A stretch of 64,000 nt of DNA from Streptomyces sp. NBC_01116 (GCF_041435495.1 NZ_CP108644.1:5875501-5939500), one strand, 5' to 3'. Counted from the first letter of the stretch, positions 7,276 to 15,809 are shown. Numbers and translations are program-made. Notes: generated by a model from the letters alone, not told the origin.

Positions 7276-8877
7276 ATGGACGTGCTGCCGCTGATCGCCC
7301 TGGTCGCCGTGAGCGCGGCGGTGGCCGGCGCGGCCCGCCGCACCCCGGTGCCCGCCCCGCTCGTCCTGGTCGCCGTCGGGCTCGTGGCCGGCTATCTGCC
7401 GGGTGTTCCGACGTACCACCTGGACGCGCACGTGGTGCTCCCGCTGCTGCTTCCGCCCTTGCTCCACACCGCGGCCCTGGACAGCTCCTACCTGGATCTG
7501 CGGGCCAACGTCCGGCCGGTCGCCCTGCTCTCCGTGGGGTACACGCTCTTCGCGACCGTCGCCGTGGGCTGGCTGGCCCACCTGATCATCCCGGATCTGC
7601 CGCTGACCGCCGCGCTGGTCCTGGGGGCGGTCATCGCCCCGCCGGACGCCGTGACGGCCGCCGCCGTCGCCCGCCGGGTCGGGCTGCCCTCCCGGGTGAC
7701 CACGATCCTCCAGGGCGAGTCCCTGGTGAACGACGCCACCGCGATCACCGCGTTCAAGGTGGTGCTGGCCGCGGCGGTGGGGGAGGGGATGAGCTGGGGC
7801 GCCGGGATCGGCGAGTTCCTGCTGGCCGCGGTCGGCGGGGTCGGCGTCGGGCTCCTGCTGATGGTGCCGCTCCACTGGCTGCGCACCCACCTGAAGGAAG
7901 CCCTCCTCCAGAACACGCTCTCCCTCCTGATCCCTTTCGTGGCGTACGCGGCGGCCGAACGGGTGCACGCCTCCGGTGTGCTCGCCGTGGTCGTCGTCGC
8001 CCTCTACCTGGGCCACCGCTCCTGGCAGGTCGACTTCGCGACCCGTCTTCAGGAGGCGGCCGTCTGGAAGATGGTGGCGTTCGTCCTGGAGTCCGCGGTG
8101 TTCGCCCTGATCGGGCTCCAGCTGCCGTTCGTCCTGAAGGGGCTCGGCTCGTTCGGTGTGGCGGAGGCGCTCGGTTACGCGGCCATCGTGTTCCTGGCCG
8201 TCGTCGTGGTCCGCTTCGTCTGGGTCTACCCGGCCGCCTATGTGCCCCGGTGGCTCTCGCGCCGCGTCCGGGAACGCGAGCCGGGCACCGACTGGACCGC
8301 GCCGCTGATCGTGGGCTGGGCCGGGATGCGCGGGGTCGTCTCGCTCGCCGTCGCGTTCTCCGTGCCGCTGGTCACCCACGACGGCGAACCCTTCCCGGCC
8401 CGCAGCCTGGTGCTGTTCCTGACCTTCACCACCGTCATCGGGACCCTGGTGATCCAGGGACTGACGCTGCCCGTGCTCGTCCGCGTACTGAAGCTGCCCG
8501 GCCCCGACCCGCAGACCGTCACCCTCATCGAGGCGCAGGCCCAGAACGAGGCGTCCGAGGCCGCCGAGGCCCGCCTGGACCGGCTGCTCGCCGACCCGCA
8601 CAGCAGTCTGCCGCCACCGTTGGCGGACCGGCTGCGCAGTGTGCTGGAGCGCCGCCGCAACGCCGTGTGGGAGCGGCTGGGCGCCGCCGACCCGGTCACC
8701 GGGGAGTCGGCGGACGACACCTACCGGCGGCTGTCGAGGGAGATGATCGAGGCCGAGCGCGAGGTCTTCGTCCGGCTCCGGGACGAGCGGCGGATCGACG
8801 ACGAGATGATGCGCACCCTGCTGCGCCGGCTGGATCTGGAGGAGGCGGCGGCCTACCGGGAGACGGACGACTCCTGA
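7276..8877 (+). CDS. NhaP-type Na+(K+)/H+ antiporter (CPA1 family)
   Basis: 533 aa. About twelve hydrophobic segments fill residues 1-400, with the CPA1 ion-site motifs GAVIAPPDAVTAAAVARR near 120 and GESLVNDATAITAFK near 150, where the ND pair carries the transport aspartate. WAGMRGVVSLAVA near 350 is also characteristic. A cytosolic Glu/Arg-rich tail of about 110 residues follows. It should exchange Na+ or K+ for H+ at the plasma membrane. ATG 7276 follows a GAGGACGG purine stretch. Its 3' end overlaps the convergent PLP-enzyme gene by 25 nt. Confidence 0.92.
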   Translation: MDVLPLIALVAVSAAVAGAARRTPVPAPLVLVAVGLVAGYLPGVPTYHLDAHVVLPLLLPPLLHTAALDSSYLDLRANVRPVALLSVGYTLFATVAVGWLAHLIIPDLPLTAALVLGAVIAPPDAVTAAAVARRVGLPSRVTTILQGESLVNDATAITAFKVVLAAAVGEGMSWGAGIGEFLLAAVGGVGVGLLLMVPLHWLRTHLKEALLQNTLSLLIPFVAYAAAERVHASGVLAVVVVALYLGHRSWQVDFATRLQEAAVWKMVAFVLESAVFALIGLQLPFVLKGLGSFGVAEALGYAAIVFLAVVVVRFVWVYPAAYVPRWLSRRVREREPGTDWTAPLIVGWAGMRGVVSLAVAFSVPLVTHDGEPFPARSLVLFLTFTTVIGTLVIQGLTLPVLVRVLKLPGPDPQTVTLIEAQAQNEASEAAEARLDRLLADPHSSLPPPLADRLRSVLERRRNAVWERLGAADPVTGESADDTYRRLSREMIEAEREVFVRLRDERRIDDEMMRTLLRRLDLEEAAAYRETDDS

Positions 8878-9782
8878 GGGGGCCGTGCGTCGGGGGTGCC
8901 GGTGATCACGGCGGCCACCCGCTCGCCCGGCGCGAACGCCCCCTCCTCGGCCAGCGTGGTCAGCGCGAACAGCAGCTTGGCGACGTAGACGCGTTCCACG
9001 GGCAGCCCGTGCCGGTCCTCGAAGTCCGCGGCGAAGGTCTCCAGTTCCGGGGTGGTGCGGGCGTAGCCGCCGAAGGCGAAGCGCTCGTCCAGCGACCAGT
9101 TCCCGGACGGGCCGCCGAACGCCTCGTGCTGGAGCCGCTCCACCTCCCGCCCGAGGAAGCCGCCGCGCAGGACCGGGACGCCCAGGGCCCGCTGCCCGGC
9201 GCCCAGGCCGGCGGCGAGCCCGGCCAGGGTGCCGCCGGTCCCGCAGGCCACGGCCGCCACCTCGCACGCACCGGCCAGCTCGCGCCCCAGCGCCCCGCAG
9301 CCCTGTGCGGCCAGCGCGTTGCTGCCGCCCTCCGGGATGACCTCCACGTCCCCGAACAGGCTCAGCAGCCCCTCCAGGACCTCGGAAGAGGCCTTCGCCC
9401 GGTACGTCGTACGGTCCACGAAGTGCAGGCGCATGCCGTCGGCCGCGCACCGGGCGAGCGACGGGTTGAGCGGCCGGTGCGCCAGCTCGTCGCCGCGGAC
9501 GACGCCGACGGTGGCGAAGCCCAGCAGCCGCCCGGCCGCCGCGGTCGCCCGGAGGTGGTTGGAGTACGCGCCGCCGAACGTCAGCACGGTGCGCCCGGCG
9601 GCGGCCTCCAGGTTGAGGGCCAGTTTGCGCCACTTGTTGCCCGGCAGGTCGGGGTGGATCAGGTCGTCCCGCTTGAGGAGCAGTCGCACCCCGTGGCGCG
9701 CGAAGCGCTCGTCGCGGACCTCCCGCAGCGGGGAGGGCACCCGGGGCCGCAGGAGGGCGTCGAGGCGGGGCGGGCTGTTCAC
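8853..9782 (-). CDS. PLP enzyme of the ACC deaminase/D-cysteine desulfhydrase family
   Basis: 309 aa fold-type II PLP enzyme. RDDLIHPDLPGNKWRKLALN near 40 holds the Schiff-base lysine, and TFGGAYSNHLRATAAAGR follows as in the family. GCGTLAGL-type phosphate-binding sequence (ACGTGGTLAGLAAGL) lies near 180. Possible reactions are deamination of 1-aminocyclopropane-1-carboxylate or D-cysteine desulfhydration; sequence alone does not decide. GTG 9782 is taken as start because family similarity begins about 10 residues later. Confidence 0.85.
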   Translation of the reverse strand: MNSPPRLDALLRPRVPSPLREVRDERFARHGVRLLLKRDDLIHPDLPGNKWRKLALNLEAAAGRTVLTFGGAYSNHLRATAAAGRLLGFATVGVVRGDELAHRPLNPSLARCAADGMRLHFVDRTTYRAKASSEVLEGLLSLFGDVEVIPEGGSNALAAQGCGALGRELAGACEVAAVACGTGGTLAGLAAGLGAGQRALGVPVLRGGFLGREVERLQHEAFGGPSGNWSLDERFAFGGYARTTPELETFAADFEDRHGLPVERVYVAKLLFALTTLAEEGAFAPGERVAAVITGTPDARPPQESSVSR

Positions 9783-9808
9783 CCGCCCATTGTCGCCTCT
9801 CCGCCGGG

Positions 9809-11005
9809 TCAGGAGGAGGCCAGCCAGAGGTCCGGGCCGAACACCTCGTAGTGGACGTCGGCGGGCCGGACGCCCGCCTCCAGCAGCTGGGCCCTGACGG
9901 CCCGCATGAAGGGGAGCGGGCCGCACAGATAGGCGTGCGTCCCCGGGCGTACGGTGATGCCTTCCAGGTCGACGAGTCCGGTGCGGTTCGCCGGCCGCCC
10001 GGCCTCCGGGGTCTCGTACCAGAAGTGCGCCTCTGCGCCCGGGAGCTTCTCCGTCAGCCGGACGTGGTCGGCGCGCAGGGCGTGGTCGGCCGGTGAGCGG
10101 TCGCCGTGCACGACGGTGACCGGGCCGCTGTGGCCCTCCTGGGCGAGGTGTTCGAGCATCGACAGCATGGGGGTGCAGCCGATGCCCGCCGAGGCCAGCA
10201 GCAGGGGCGTGTCCAGCCGGTCGAGCACCAGGTCCCCGTAGGGGACGGAGACGCGCAGCAGGTCGCCCGGGCGGGTGTGCTCGTGCAGGTGCCGGGAGAC
10301 CTCGCCGTCGGGCGAGTCCTGGCCGCGCACCCGCTTCACGGCGATCGACCGCAGCCGGGAGCCGGGGGCGCTGGAGAGGCTGTACTGGCGTATCTGGCGG
10401 GCTCCGTCCGGGAGTTCGACCTGTACGGAGACGTACTGGCCGGGCCGGAAGGCGGGCGGCGGCGTGTCCTCGGCGGGGCGCAGCAGGAAGGTGGCGACGT
10501 CCTCGGTCTCCTCGACCCGGGCGGCCACCTCCCAGGTGTGCCACACATCGCCCGCCAGGACGCCCTGCTGCGCGTAGAGGCGCTCCTCGACGGCGATCAG
10601 GGAGCCCGCCATCAGCCAGTAGACCTCGTCCCAGGCGGCGGCGACCTCCGGGGTGACGGCGTCGCCCAGGACGTCGGCGATGGCCGCGAACAGATGGGTG
10701 TGCACCACGTCGTACTGCTCCGGGGTCACCCCGAGCGAGGCGTGTTTGTGGGCGATGCGGTCCAGCATCACGTCGGGCCGGGTGCCGGGGTGCTCGACCA
10801 GCGCGGTCGCGAACGCGGCGATGGACCCGGCCAGGGCCCTGCGCTGGTCCCCGGAGGCCTGGTTGCCCCGGTTGAACAGGTCCCGCAGCAGCTCGGGGTG
10901 GGCGGCGAAGAGCTTTTCGTAGAAGAGGTCGGCGATGTCCCCGATGGCCGCGCCGACGGCGGGAAGGGTGGCGCGGACGGTGGCGGTGGACCGGTCGGAG
11001 AGCAT
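9809..11005 (-). CDS. hmp: Flavohemoglobin, nitric oxide dioxygenase
   Basis: 398 aa, full length. The globin domain (1-140) has the distal region LFYEKLFAAHPELLRDLFNR and proximal histidine in IAHKHASLGV near 85. The FAD-binding domain (150-255) has RQYSLSSAP, and the NAD-binding domain (260-395) has LASAGIGCTPMLSML and YLCGPLPFM. The enzyme oxidises NO to nitrate with O2 and NADH in the cytosol. Its neighbour on the same strand is nsrR, and an NsrR-type dyad lies 13 nt before the start codon. Confidence 0.95.
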   Translation of the reverse strand: MLSDRSTATVRATLPAVGAAIGDIADLFYEKLFAAHPELLRDLFNRGNQASGDQRRALAGSIAAFATALVEHPGTRPDVMLDRIAHKHASLGVTPEQYDVVHTHLFAAIADVLGDAVTPEVAAAWDEVYWLMAGSLIAVEERLYAQQGVLAGDVWHTWEVAARVEETEDVATFLLRPAEDTPPPAFRPGQYVSVQVELPDGARQIRQYSLSSAPGSRLRSIAVKRVRGQDSPDGEVSRHLHEHTRPGDLLRVSVPYGDLVLDRLDTPLLLASAGIGCTPMLSMLEHLAQEGHSGPVTVVHGDRSPADHALRADHVRLTEKLPGAEAHFWYETPEAGRPANRTGLVDLEGITVRPGTHAYLCGPLPFMRAVRAQLLEAGVRPADVHYEVFGPDLWLASS

Positions 11006-11017
11006 GGCGGAACTCCT

Positions 11018-11040
11018 TATTGGAATGTGGGATGCATATT
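11018..11040. promoter_or_regulatory. NsrR operator candidate in front of hmp
   Basis: A 23-bp site with an 11-1-11 layout. On the minus strand the left half is AATATGCATCC; the right half is a weaker match. The ATGCAT core agrees with known NsrR sites, and the half AATNTGCATCC is shared with the site in front of nsrR (11562-11584). Confidence 0.5.
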
Positions 11041-11099
11041 TATGGGCGGAGGACGGCCCGGTCGGCGCGTGGACGCGCTCGCGTTTGCCGGGGCGGGGT

Positions 11100-11546
11100 T
11101 CAGTCGGGCGGTGGGCCGCTGCCGATGCCCAGGAGCAGGGGGCCGGTGGGGGAGGCGACGAGATCGGTGACGGTGATCGGGTCCAGTGCGGCGTAGAAGG
11201 CCTCCTGGGCCCCGCGCAGGGCCCCGCGCAGCCGGCAGGCGGAGCGGAGCGGGCAGGGGGTGTCGCCCTCGCACTCGACGACCTCCTCCGGGCCCTCCAG
11301 CTCCCGCACCAGCGATCCGATCGAAGCGGAGCGGCCGGCGGAGGTCAGGGCGAGCCCGCCGCCCCGGCCGCGACGGGCGTCGAGGAGGCCGAGGTGCTGG
11401 AGCCTGGCGACGACCTTCGCGGTGTGCGTGTACGGGACCCGCATGGTGGCCGCCACCTCGCGGGTGGTCGGCGGTTCCCGGCCCTCGGCGACGGCCAGTC
11501 GCATGAGGACGCGGAGCGCCACGTCGGTGAATCTCGTCAACCGCAT
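11100..11546 (-). CDS. nsrR: Rrf2-family nitric-oxide-sensing repressor NsrR
   Basis: 148 aa. The N-terminal winged helix (MRLTRFTDVALRVLMRLAV, then TTREVAATMRVPYTHTAKVV) is followed by three cluster cysteines C92-x5-C98-x5-C104, the NsrR pattern that binds an NO-sensitive [4Fe-4S] cluster. Loss of the cluster with NO releases DNA. ATG 11546 is chosen because Rrf2 proteins begin with this sequence; the frame is open further up to a GTG. It lies 94 nt upstream of hmp on the same strand, and each gene has its own NsrR-like dyad. Confidence 0.93.
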   Translation of the reverse strand: MRLTRFTDVALRVLMRLAVAEGREPPTTREVAATMRVPYTHTAKVVARLQHLGLLDARRGRGGGLALTSAGRSASIGSLVRELEGPEEVVECEGDTPCPLRSACRLRGALRGAQEAFYAALDPITVTDLVASPTGPLLLGIGSGPPPD

Positions 11547-11561
11547 GGGCTCACCGTAGAT

Positions 11562-11584
11562 AAGTTGCACGCTGGATGCAAATT
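11562..11584. promoter_or_regulatory. NsrR operator between nsrR and the encapsulin operon
   Basis: Read on the minus strand, AATTTGCATCC, one central base, then GCGTGCAACTT make a clean 11-1-11 dyad (AA-TTGCA ... TGCAA-TT). The site ends 15 nt before the nsrR start, and 138 nt separate it from the divergent encapsulin start (11723). Confidence 0.65.
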
Positions 11585-11722
11585 AAAAGGTCCGCCGGGC
11601 GACGAGGACCAACGTGCCCCGACCGAAGGCGTATTAGTCGCACTCTTTTGTGTAATGGCGACCCGGTCCTCCTGCTGAAAGGCTTTTGCACGCAGGTCAG
11701 CCCATGATCGAAAGGACGTCAG

Positions 11723-13129
11723 ATGTCCGTTGGTGAAGAGGTTCGCGACACGCAGGCGCCGCCGCAGCAGAGTCTGGGGACGGCAGCTGCGCGGAACCTC
11801 GCGACGACCACCAAGTCCGCGCCGCAGATGCAGGAGATCACCTCACGGTGGCTGCTGAAGATGATGCCGTGGGTGCAGGTACAGGGCGGTACGTACCGGG
11901 TGAACCGTCGGCTCAGCTATGCGGTCGGCGACGGCCGGGTGACCTTCGTCCAGACCGGGGACCGGGTGTCCGTGATCCCCGCGGAGCTGGGGGAGCTGCC
12001 CGCCCTGCGGGAGTTCGGGGACCAGGAGGTGCTCGCCGAGCTCGCCCGCAGGTGCGAGCAGCGGGACGTGGCCGCGGGGGAGGTGCTCGCCGCCTCGGGG
12101 GACGCGGCGGACCGGGTCTTCCTGCTGGCGCACGGCAGGGTGGCGAAGGTCGGATCGGGCCCCTACGGGGACGAGACGGAGCTCGGGGTGCTCGCCGACG
12201 GCGCGTACTTCGGCGACCAGAGCCTGATCGACGGCGACGCCGTCTGGGAGTACACGGCCCGCGCGGTCACCCCGTGCACGCTCCTCACCCTCAGCCGTGC
12301 CGATGTGTACAACCTCGCGGAGCGCGCCGCACCCCTGCAGAACCATCTCGCCGGTGTGCTCTCCATCCCGCAGCAGCGGACCAACCACTACGGCGAGGCG
12401 GCGATCGACCTCTCCGCCGGCCATGTGGGCGAGGCGGTCGTCCCGCACACGTTCGTCGACTACGACGCGGCGCCGCGCGAGTACGAACTGAGCGTCGCCC
12501 AGACGGTGCTGAAGGTGCACAGCAGGGTCGCCGATCTCTACAACCAGCCGATGAACCAGACCGAGCAGCAGTTGCGGCTCACGGTCGAGGCGCTGCGTGA
12601 GCGCCAGGAGCACGAGCTGATCAACAACAGGGAGTTCGGACTGCTCAACAACTGCGACTACGGGCAGCGGATCCAGCCGCACGACGGGGCACCCACCCCG
12701 GACGACATGGACGAGCTGCTCTCGCGCCGCCGCGGCTCCAAGCTCTTCCTCGCCCACCCGAAGGCCATCGCCGCCTTCGGCCGCGAGTGCAACCGGCGCG
12801 GGCTCGTCCCGGAGAGCGTCGACATCGGCGGCCACCACGTGCCCGCCTGGCGCGGGGTGCCGATCTTCCCGTCCAACAAGATCCCCGTCTCCGACGCCCG
12901 CACCACCTCCATCATCTGCATGAGGACCGGCGAGGCCGAGCAGGGCGTCATCGGCCTCCAGCAGACCGGTATCCCCGACGAGATCGAGCCGAGTCTCTCG
13001 GTCCGTTTCATGGGGATCGACGAGCAGGCGATCATCTCCTACCTCGTGACGGCGTACTACTCCGCCGCCATCCTGGTACCGGACGCCCTCGGAGTGCTGG
13101 AGAACGTCGAGGTCAGCCGCTGGCACTGA
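11723..13129 (+). CDS. Family 2B encapsulin nanocompartment shell protein
   Basis: 468 aa. It has an N-terminal arm (about 1-40), then WVQVQGGTYRVNRRLSYAVG, an inserted cyclic-nucleotide-binding-like domain (about 95-215, with VFLLAHGRVAKVG and GAYFGDQSLIDG), and a C-terminal HK97-type shell part including SKLFLAHPKAIAAFGREC and VGIF-like WRGVPIFPSNKIPVS. This arrangement defines family 2B encapsulins, often misnamed Crp/Fnr regulators; there is no DNA-binding helix-turn-helix. Family 2B shells are known in Streptomyces 2-methylisoborneol loci and elsewhere with polyprenyl synthases. AAAGGACG precedes ATG 11723. The next gene, 54 nt downstream, is the likely cargo. Confidence 0.9.
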   Translation: MSVGEEVRDTQAPPQQSLGTAAARNLATTTKSAPQMQEITSRWLLKMMPWVQVQGGTYRVNRRLSYAVGDGRVTFVQTGDRVSVIPAELGELPALREFGDQEVLAELARRCEQRDVAAGEVLAASGDAADRVFLLAHGRVAKVGSGPYGDETELGVLADGAYFGDQSLIDGDAVWEYTARAVTPCTLLTLSRADVYNLAERAAPLQNHLAGVLSIPQQRTNHYGEAAIDLSAGHVGEAVVPHTFVDYDAAPREYELSVAQTVLKVHSRVADLYNQPMNQTEQQLRLTVEALRERQEHELINNREFGLLNNCDYGQRIQPHDGAPTPDDMDELLSRRRGSKLFLAHPKAIAAFGRECNRRGLVPESVDIGGHHVPAWRGVPIFPSNKIPVSDARTTSIICMRTGEAEQGVIGLQQTGIPDEIEPSLSVRFMGIDEQAIISYLVTAYYSAAILVPDALGVLENVEVSRWH

Positions 13130-13183
13130 CCCGATCGCACCCCCGGGGGCCCGCACACCTTCGCCTCGCCCCAGGGAGTGACC

Positions 13184-14233
13184 GTGACCATGACCAGTAC
13201 GGACGCAGCGACGGAAGGGCACGAGGCCGCGGCGCTCCTGGAGCGCACCCGTGCCGTCGTCGACCCGCATCTGCGATCGGCCGTGGAATCGCTGCCCGGC
13301 GGCATACGCCGCATCGCGATGTACCACTTCGGCTGGCAGAACGCCGACGGGAGCCCCGCCGCGGGCCAGGCGGGCAAGGCCATCCGGCCGGCCCTGGTGC
13401 TGGCCGCCGCCCGTGCGCTGGGCGGCGATCCGGAACGCGCCGTCCGCGCCGCCGTCGCCGTCGAACTGGCCCACAACTTCACCCTGCTCCACGACGACGT
13501 CATCGACGAGGACACCACCCGCAGGCACCGGCCCACCGCCTGGGCGGTCTTCGGCGTCCCGGACGCCATCATCACCGGCGACGCCATGCTCGCCCTGGCC
13601 CAGCGGCTGCTGGCCGAGGACCCGCACCCGGCCGCCGCCTCCGCCGTCGCCCGGCTCTCCTCCTGCGTCATCGAGCTGTGCGCGGGCCAGCAGGCCGACT
13701 GCGCCTTCGAGGAGCGCGGCCCCGACGAGGTGACGCTCGACGAGTGCCTCGCCATGGCCACCGCCAAGACCGGCGCGCTGCTCGGATGCGCCTGTGCGCT
13801 CGGAGCCCTCTACGCCGGGGCGGAGGACCGGGCGGTCCGCGCGATGGACGGGTTCGGGCGGGAGGCGGGCCTCTCGTTCCAGCTCATCGACGACCTGATC
13901 GGCATCTGGGGCGACCCGGACCGCACCGGCAAGCCCGTCGGGGCCGACCTGTCCGCCCACAAGAAGTCCCTGCCCGTGGTCGCCGCCCTCACCTCGGGCA
14001 CCCCGGCCGCCGCCGAGCTCGCCGCGCTCTACCGGGGCCCCATGGCCACCGCCGGCGAGGTGGACCGGGCGGCCGACGCGGTGGACCGGGCCGGCGGCCG
14101 GGACTGGGCCCAGGTCTGCGCGGCCGACCGGATGGCCCGCGCGGTCCACCACCTCTCCCGGGCGGTCCCCGACCCGAGCGCCGCCGGAGACCTGCTGGCA
14201 CTGGCCGAATTCGTCACCCGCAGGACCAGCTGA
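13184..14233 (+). CDS. Polyprenyl synthase, probable encapsulin cargo
   Basis: 349 aa trans-isoprenyl diphosphate synthase. The first Asp-rich motif is LLHDDVIDEDTTRRHRPTAW near 100 and the second is FQLIDDLIGIWGD near 230; GQAGKAIRPALVLAAA near 60 binds diphosphate. It should condense isopentenyl diphosphate with an allylic diphosphate. Clustering with a family 2B shell marks it as the encapsulated enzyme (known association). GTG 13184 is preferred because AGGGAG (13173-13178) lies 5 nt before it; ATG 13190 is possible. Only about 15-20 residues precede the folded domain, short compared with the disordered N-terminal targeting segments of many family 2 cargos. Confidence 0.88.
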   Translation: MTMTSTDAATEGHEAAALLERTRAVVDPHLRSAVESLPGGIRRIAMYHFGWQNADGSPAAGQAGKAIRPALVLAAARALGGDPERAVRAAVAVELAHNFTLLHDDVIDEDTTRRHRPTAWAVFGVPDAIITGDAMLALAQRLLAEDPHPAAASAVARLSSCVIELCAGQQADCAFEERGPDEVTLDECLAMATAKTGALLGCACALGALYAGAEDRAVRAMDGFGREAGLSFQLIDDLIGIWGDPDRTGKPVGADLSAHKKSLPVVAALTSGTPAAAELAALYRGPMATAGEVDRAADAVDRAGGRDWAQVCAADRMARAVHHLSRAVPDPSAAGDLLALAEFVTRRTS

Positions 14234-14322
14234 CCCGCTCCTGGCGACCGCCGACGCCTTCTCAACTCTAGTATTCAGGAGGTCGGTTGGACGGAAACAG
14301 CACGGAAGGGCGGTAGCCGCTC

Positions 14323-14919
14323 ATGGGCATACGGATTCAGCGGGCGGAGCAGCACGACCGGGAGCTGGTCGTCTCGGTCATGGAAGAGGCGTTCCACCAC
14401 GACCCGGTCAGCAGCTGGGTGTTCCCCGACGAGGCCCACCGTCGTACGGTCCACGGCAGGTTCCTCGGCGTCTTCGTCGACATCGCCCTCGCCGAGGGCC
14501 GTATCGACATCGCCGAGGGCGGCGCCGCGGTGGCCCTCTGGCTGCCGGTGTCCGCCGGGGCCTCCGAGACGGCGGACACCACGCCCGCCCTGATGCGGCG
14601 GATCGCCGACCCCGACAACGAGCGCTGCGAACTCGTGGGCAGGCTCACCGGGGCCGTTCACCCGCACGACCGCGCGCACGCCTATCTGCTGATGATCGGC
14701 GTCTCCCCCGACCGCCAGGGAGAGGGCATCGGCGCGGAGCTGATCGGAGTGGAGCTGGAGCGCTGCGACCGGGAGGGGCTGCCCGCCTATCTGGAGGCGA
14801 GCAGCGCCCGGAGCCGGGCGCTGTACGAGCGGCTCGGATTCCGCTTCCTCGGCCGCTCCGTCGACCTGCCGGACGGCCCGCAGATGTACCCCATGTGGCG
14901 GGAGCCCCAAGCGGGTTGA
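14323..14919 (+). CDS. GNAT-family N-acetyltransferase
   Basis: 198 aa. Acetyl-CoA-binding motif A is LLMIGVSPDRQGEGIGAELI near 125-145 (Q/RxxGxG/A as QGEGIGAE), followed by ASSARSRALYERLGFRFLG. The acceptor is unknown. It follows the encapsulin cargo by 89 nt on the same strand. That gap has no terminator hairpin, so read-through is possible, but a functional link is not shown. Confidence 0.85.
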   Translation: MGIRIQRAEQHDRELVVSVMEEAFHHDPVSSWVFPDEAHRRTVHGRFLGVFVDIALAEGRIDIAEGGAAVALWLPVSAGASETADTTPALMRRIADPDNERCELVGRLTGAVHPHDRAHAYLLMIGVSPDRQGEGIGAELIGVELERCDREGLPAYLEASSARSRALYERLGFRFLGRSVDLPDGPQMYPMWREPQAG

Positions 14920-14953
14920 GCTCCGGTGGAGGGTGGTACGGAGGCCGCCCGGG

Positions 14954-14976
14954 GCAGGGACTACAGTCCCTGCTCA
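14954..14976 (+). promoter_or_regulatory. Leaderless promoter candidate inside an 8-bp inverted repeat
   Basis: GCAGGGAC (14954-14961) and GTCCCTGC (14966-14973) form a perfect inverted repeat around TACA. TACAGT (14962-14967) is a -10-like hexamer 8 nt before ATG 14976, which has no Shine-Dalgarno sequence. The repeat could be an operator over the promoter or a hairpin. Confidence 0.35.
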
Positions 14977-15644
14977 TGACAGATGAGTCGTGGGCCGGCT
15001 GGTACCGGGACACCAAGGGTTCCGACGCCGTCGTTCTCACCACGGACGGGCGGCAGCTCCGGATCCGGATCAGGGGGGTCGACTTCGAGGGCGAGAGCTT
15101 CGACGACCTGGAGCCGGTCGCCGGTATGCCGCCGGTGAGCGGGATGTTCGCCCTCGCGGACGGGGCGCTCACCGACTGCGTACTGGAATGGGATCTGCCG
15201 CTGCCCGTCCTCGTGGCGGGCGCGCTCCGCCACGCCACGCTCAGCTGCCTGCTCTCCCTGCGCCGCGTCGACCCGGACCTCCACCTCGCCCTCCACCTGG
15301 ACGGCGCGGTGTACGAATCGGCCCGTGCCGAGCGCGACTTCAACGCCGCCCTGACCGCCGTCCAGCGGATCCTCCCGGACGGCGTCCGGATCCAGACCTG
15401 TATCGCCTGCGCCTTCTCCGACTACTTCCCGGCCCCCGGCCGGGGCCTCTCCGGAGGGCTCGCCTGTTTCCGGGGGGCCAAGGACGCCTACCGGGGCTCG
15501 GCGGGCGAGGACGACGTGCTGGATCTCTGGGACCAGCGGTCCGGGTTCGTCCAGGAGGTCTGGAGCTGCCGCGAGTTCGAGGTGCGCCCGGCCGACGGCG
15601 CGGGCACCGGCCATCGGGGAGCCTTCCCGCTGGAACTCGCCTGA
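14976..15644 (+). CDS. Conserved protein of unknown function (DUF6304-like)
   Basis: 222 aa soluble protein, without signal peptide or membrane segment. It opens with MTDESWAGWYRDTKGSDAV and has a central hydrophobic beta-rich part. I associate it with the Streptomyces family DUF6304, from memory; no function is known. ATG 14976 is the natural start although no ribosome-binding site precedes it. It stands alone, 56 nt after the acetyltransferase gene. Confidence 0.7.
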   Translation: MTDESWAGWYRDTKGSDAVVLTTDGRQLRIRIRGVDFEGESFDDLEPVAGMPPVSGMFALADGALTDCVLEWDLPLPVLVAGALRHATLSCLLSLRRVDPDLHLALHLDGAVYESARAERDFNAALTAVQRILPDGVRIQTCIACAFSDYFPAPGRGLSGGLACFRGAKDAYRGSAGEDDVLDLWDQRSGFVQEVWSCREFEVRPADGAGTGHRGAFPLELA

Positions 15645-15809
15645 TCCGACCCCGGGGTGGCCGGCCACCCACCGGAGCCGCCTGCCGCCTCCTGAGCCGC
15701 CTGCCGCCACCGGAAGCGCGTGCCGCCCCCTGAGGTGTCTGCCGCTACCGGAGGCGCCCGCGTCCGCCCCGTATCGCGTCCGCCCCTATTCCATCCGATC
15801 CGTGCCGTC

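Noticed and set aside
9783..10544. An upstream extension of the PLP-enzyme frame
   Set aside because: The extra 250 residues are Arg/Pro/Ala-rich and overlap hmp. The family start fits GTG 9782.
11843..14152. A 769-residue minus-strand frame across the encapsulin operon
   Set aside because: It is antisense to two genes with intact motifs.
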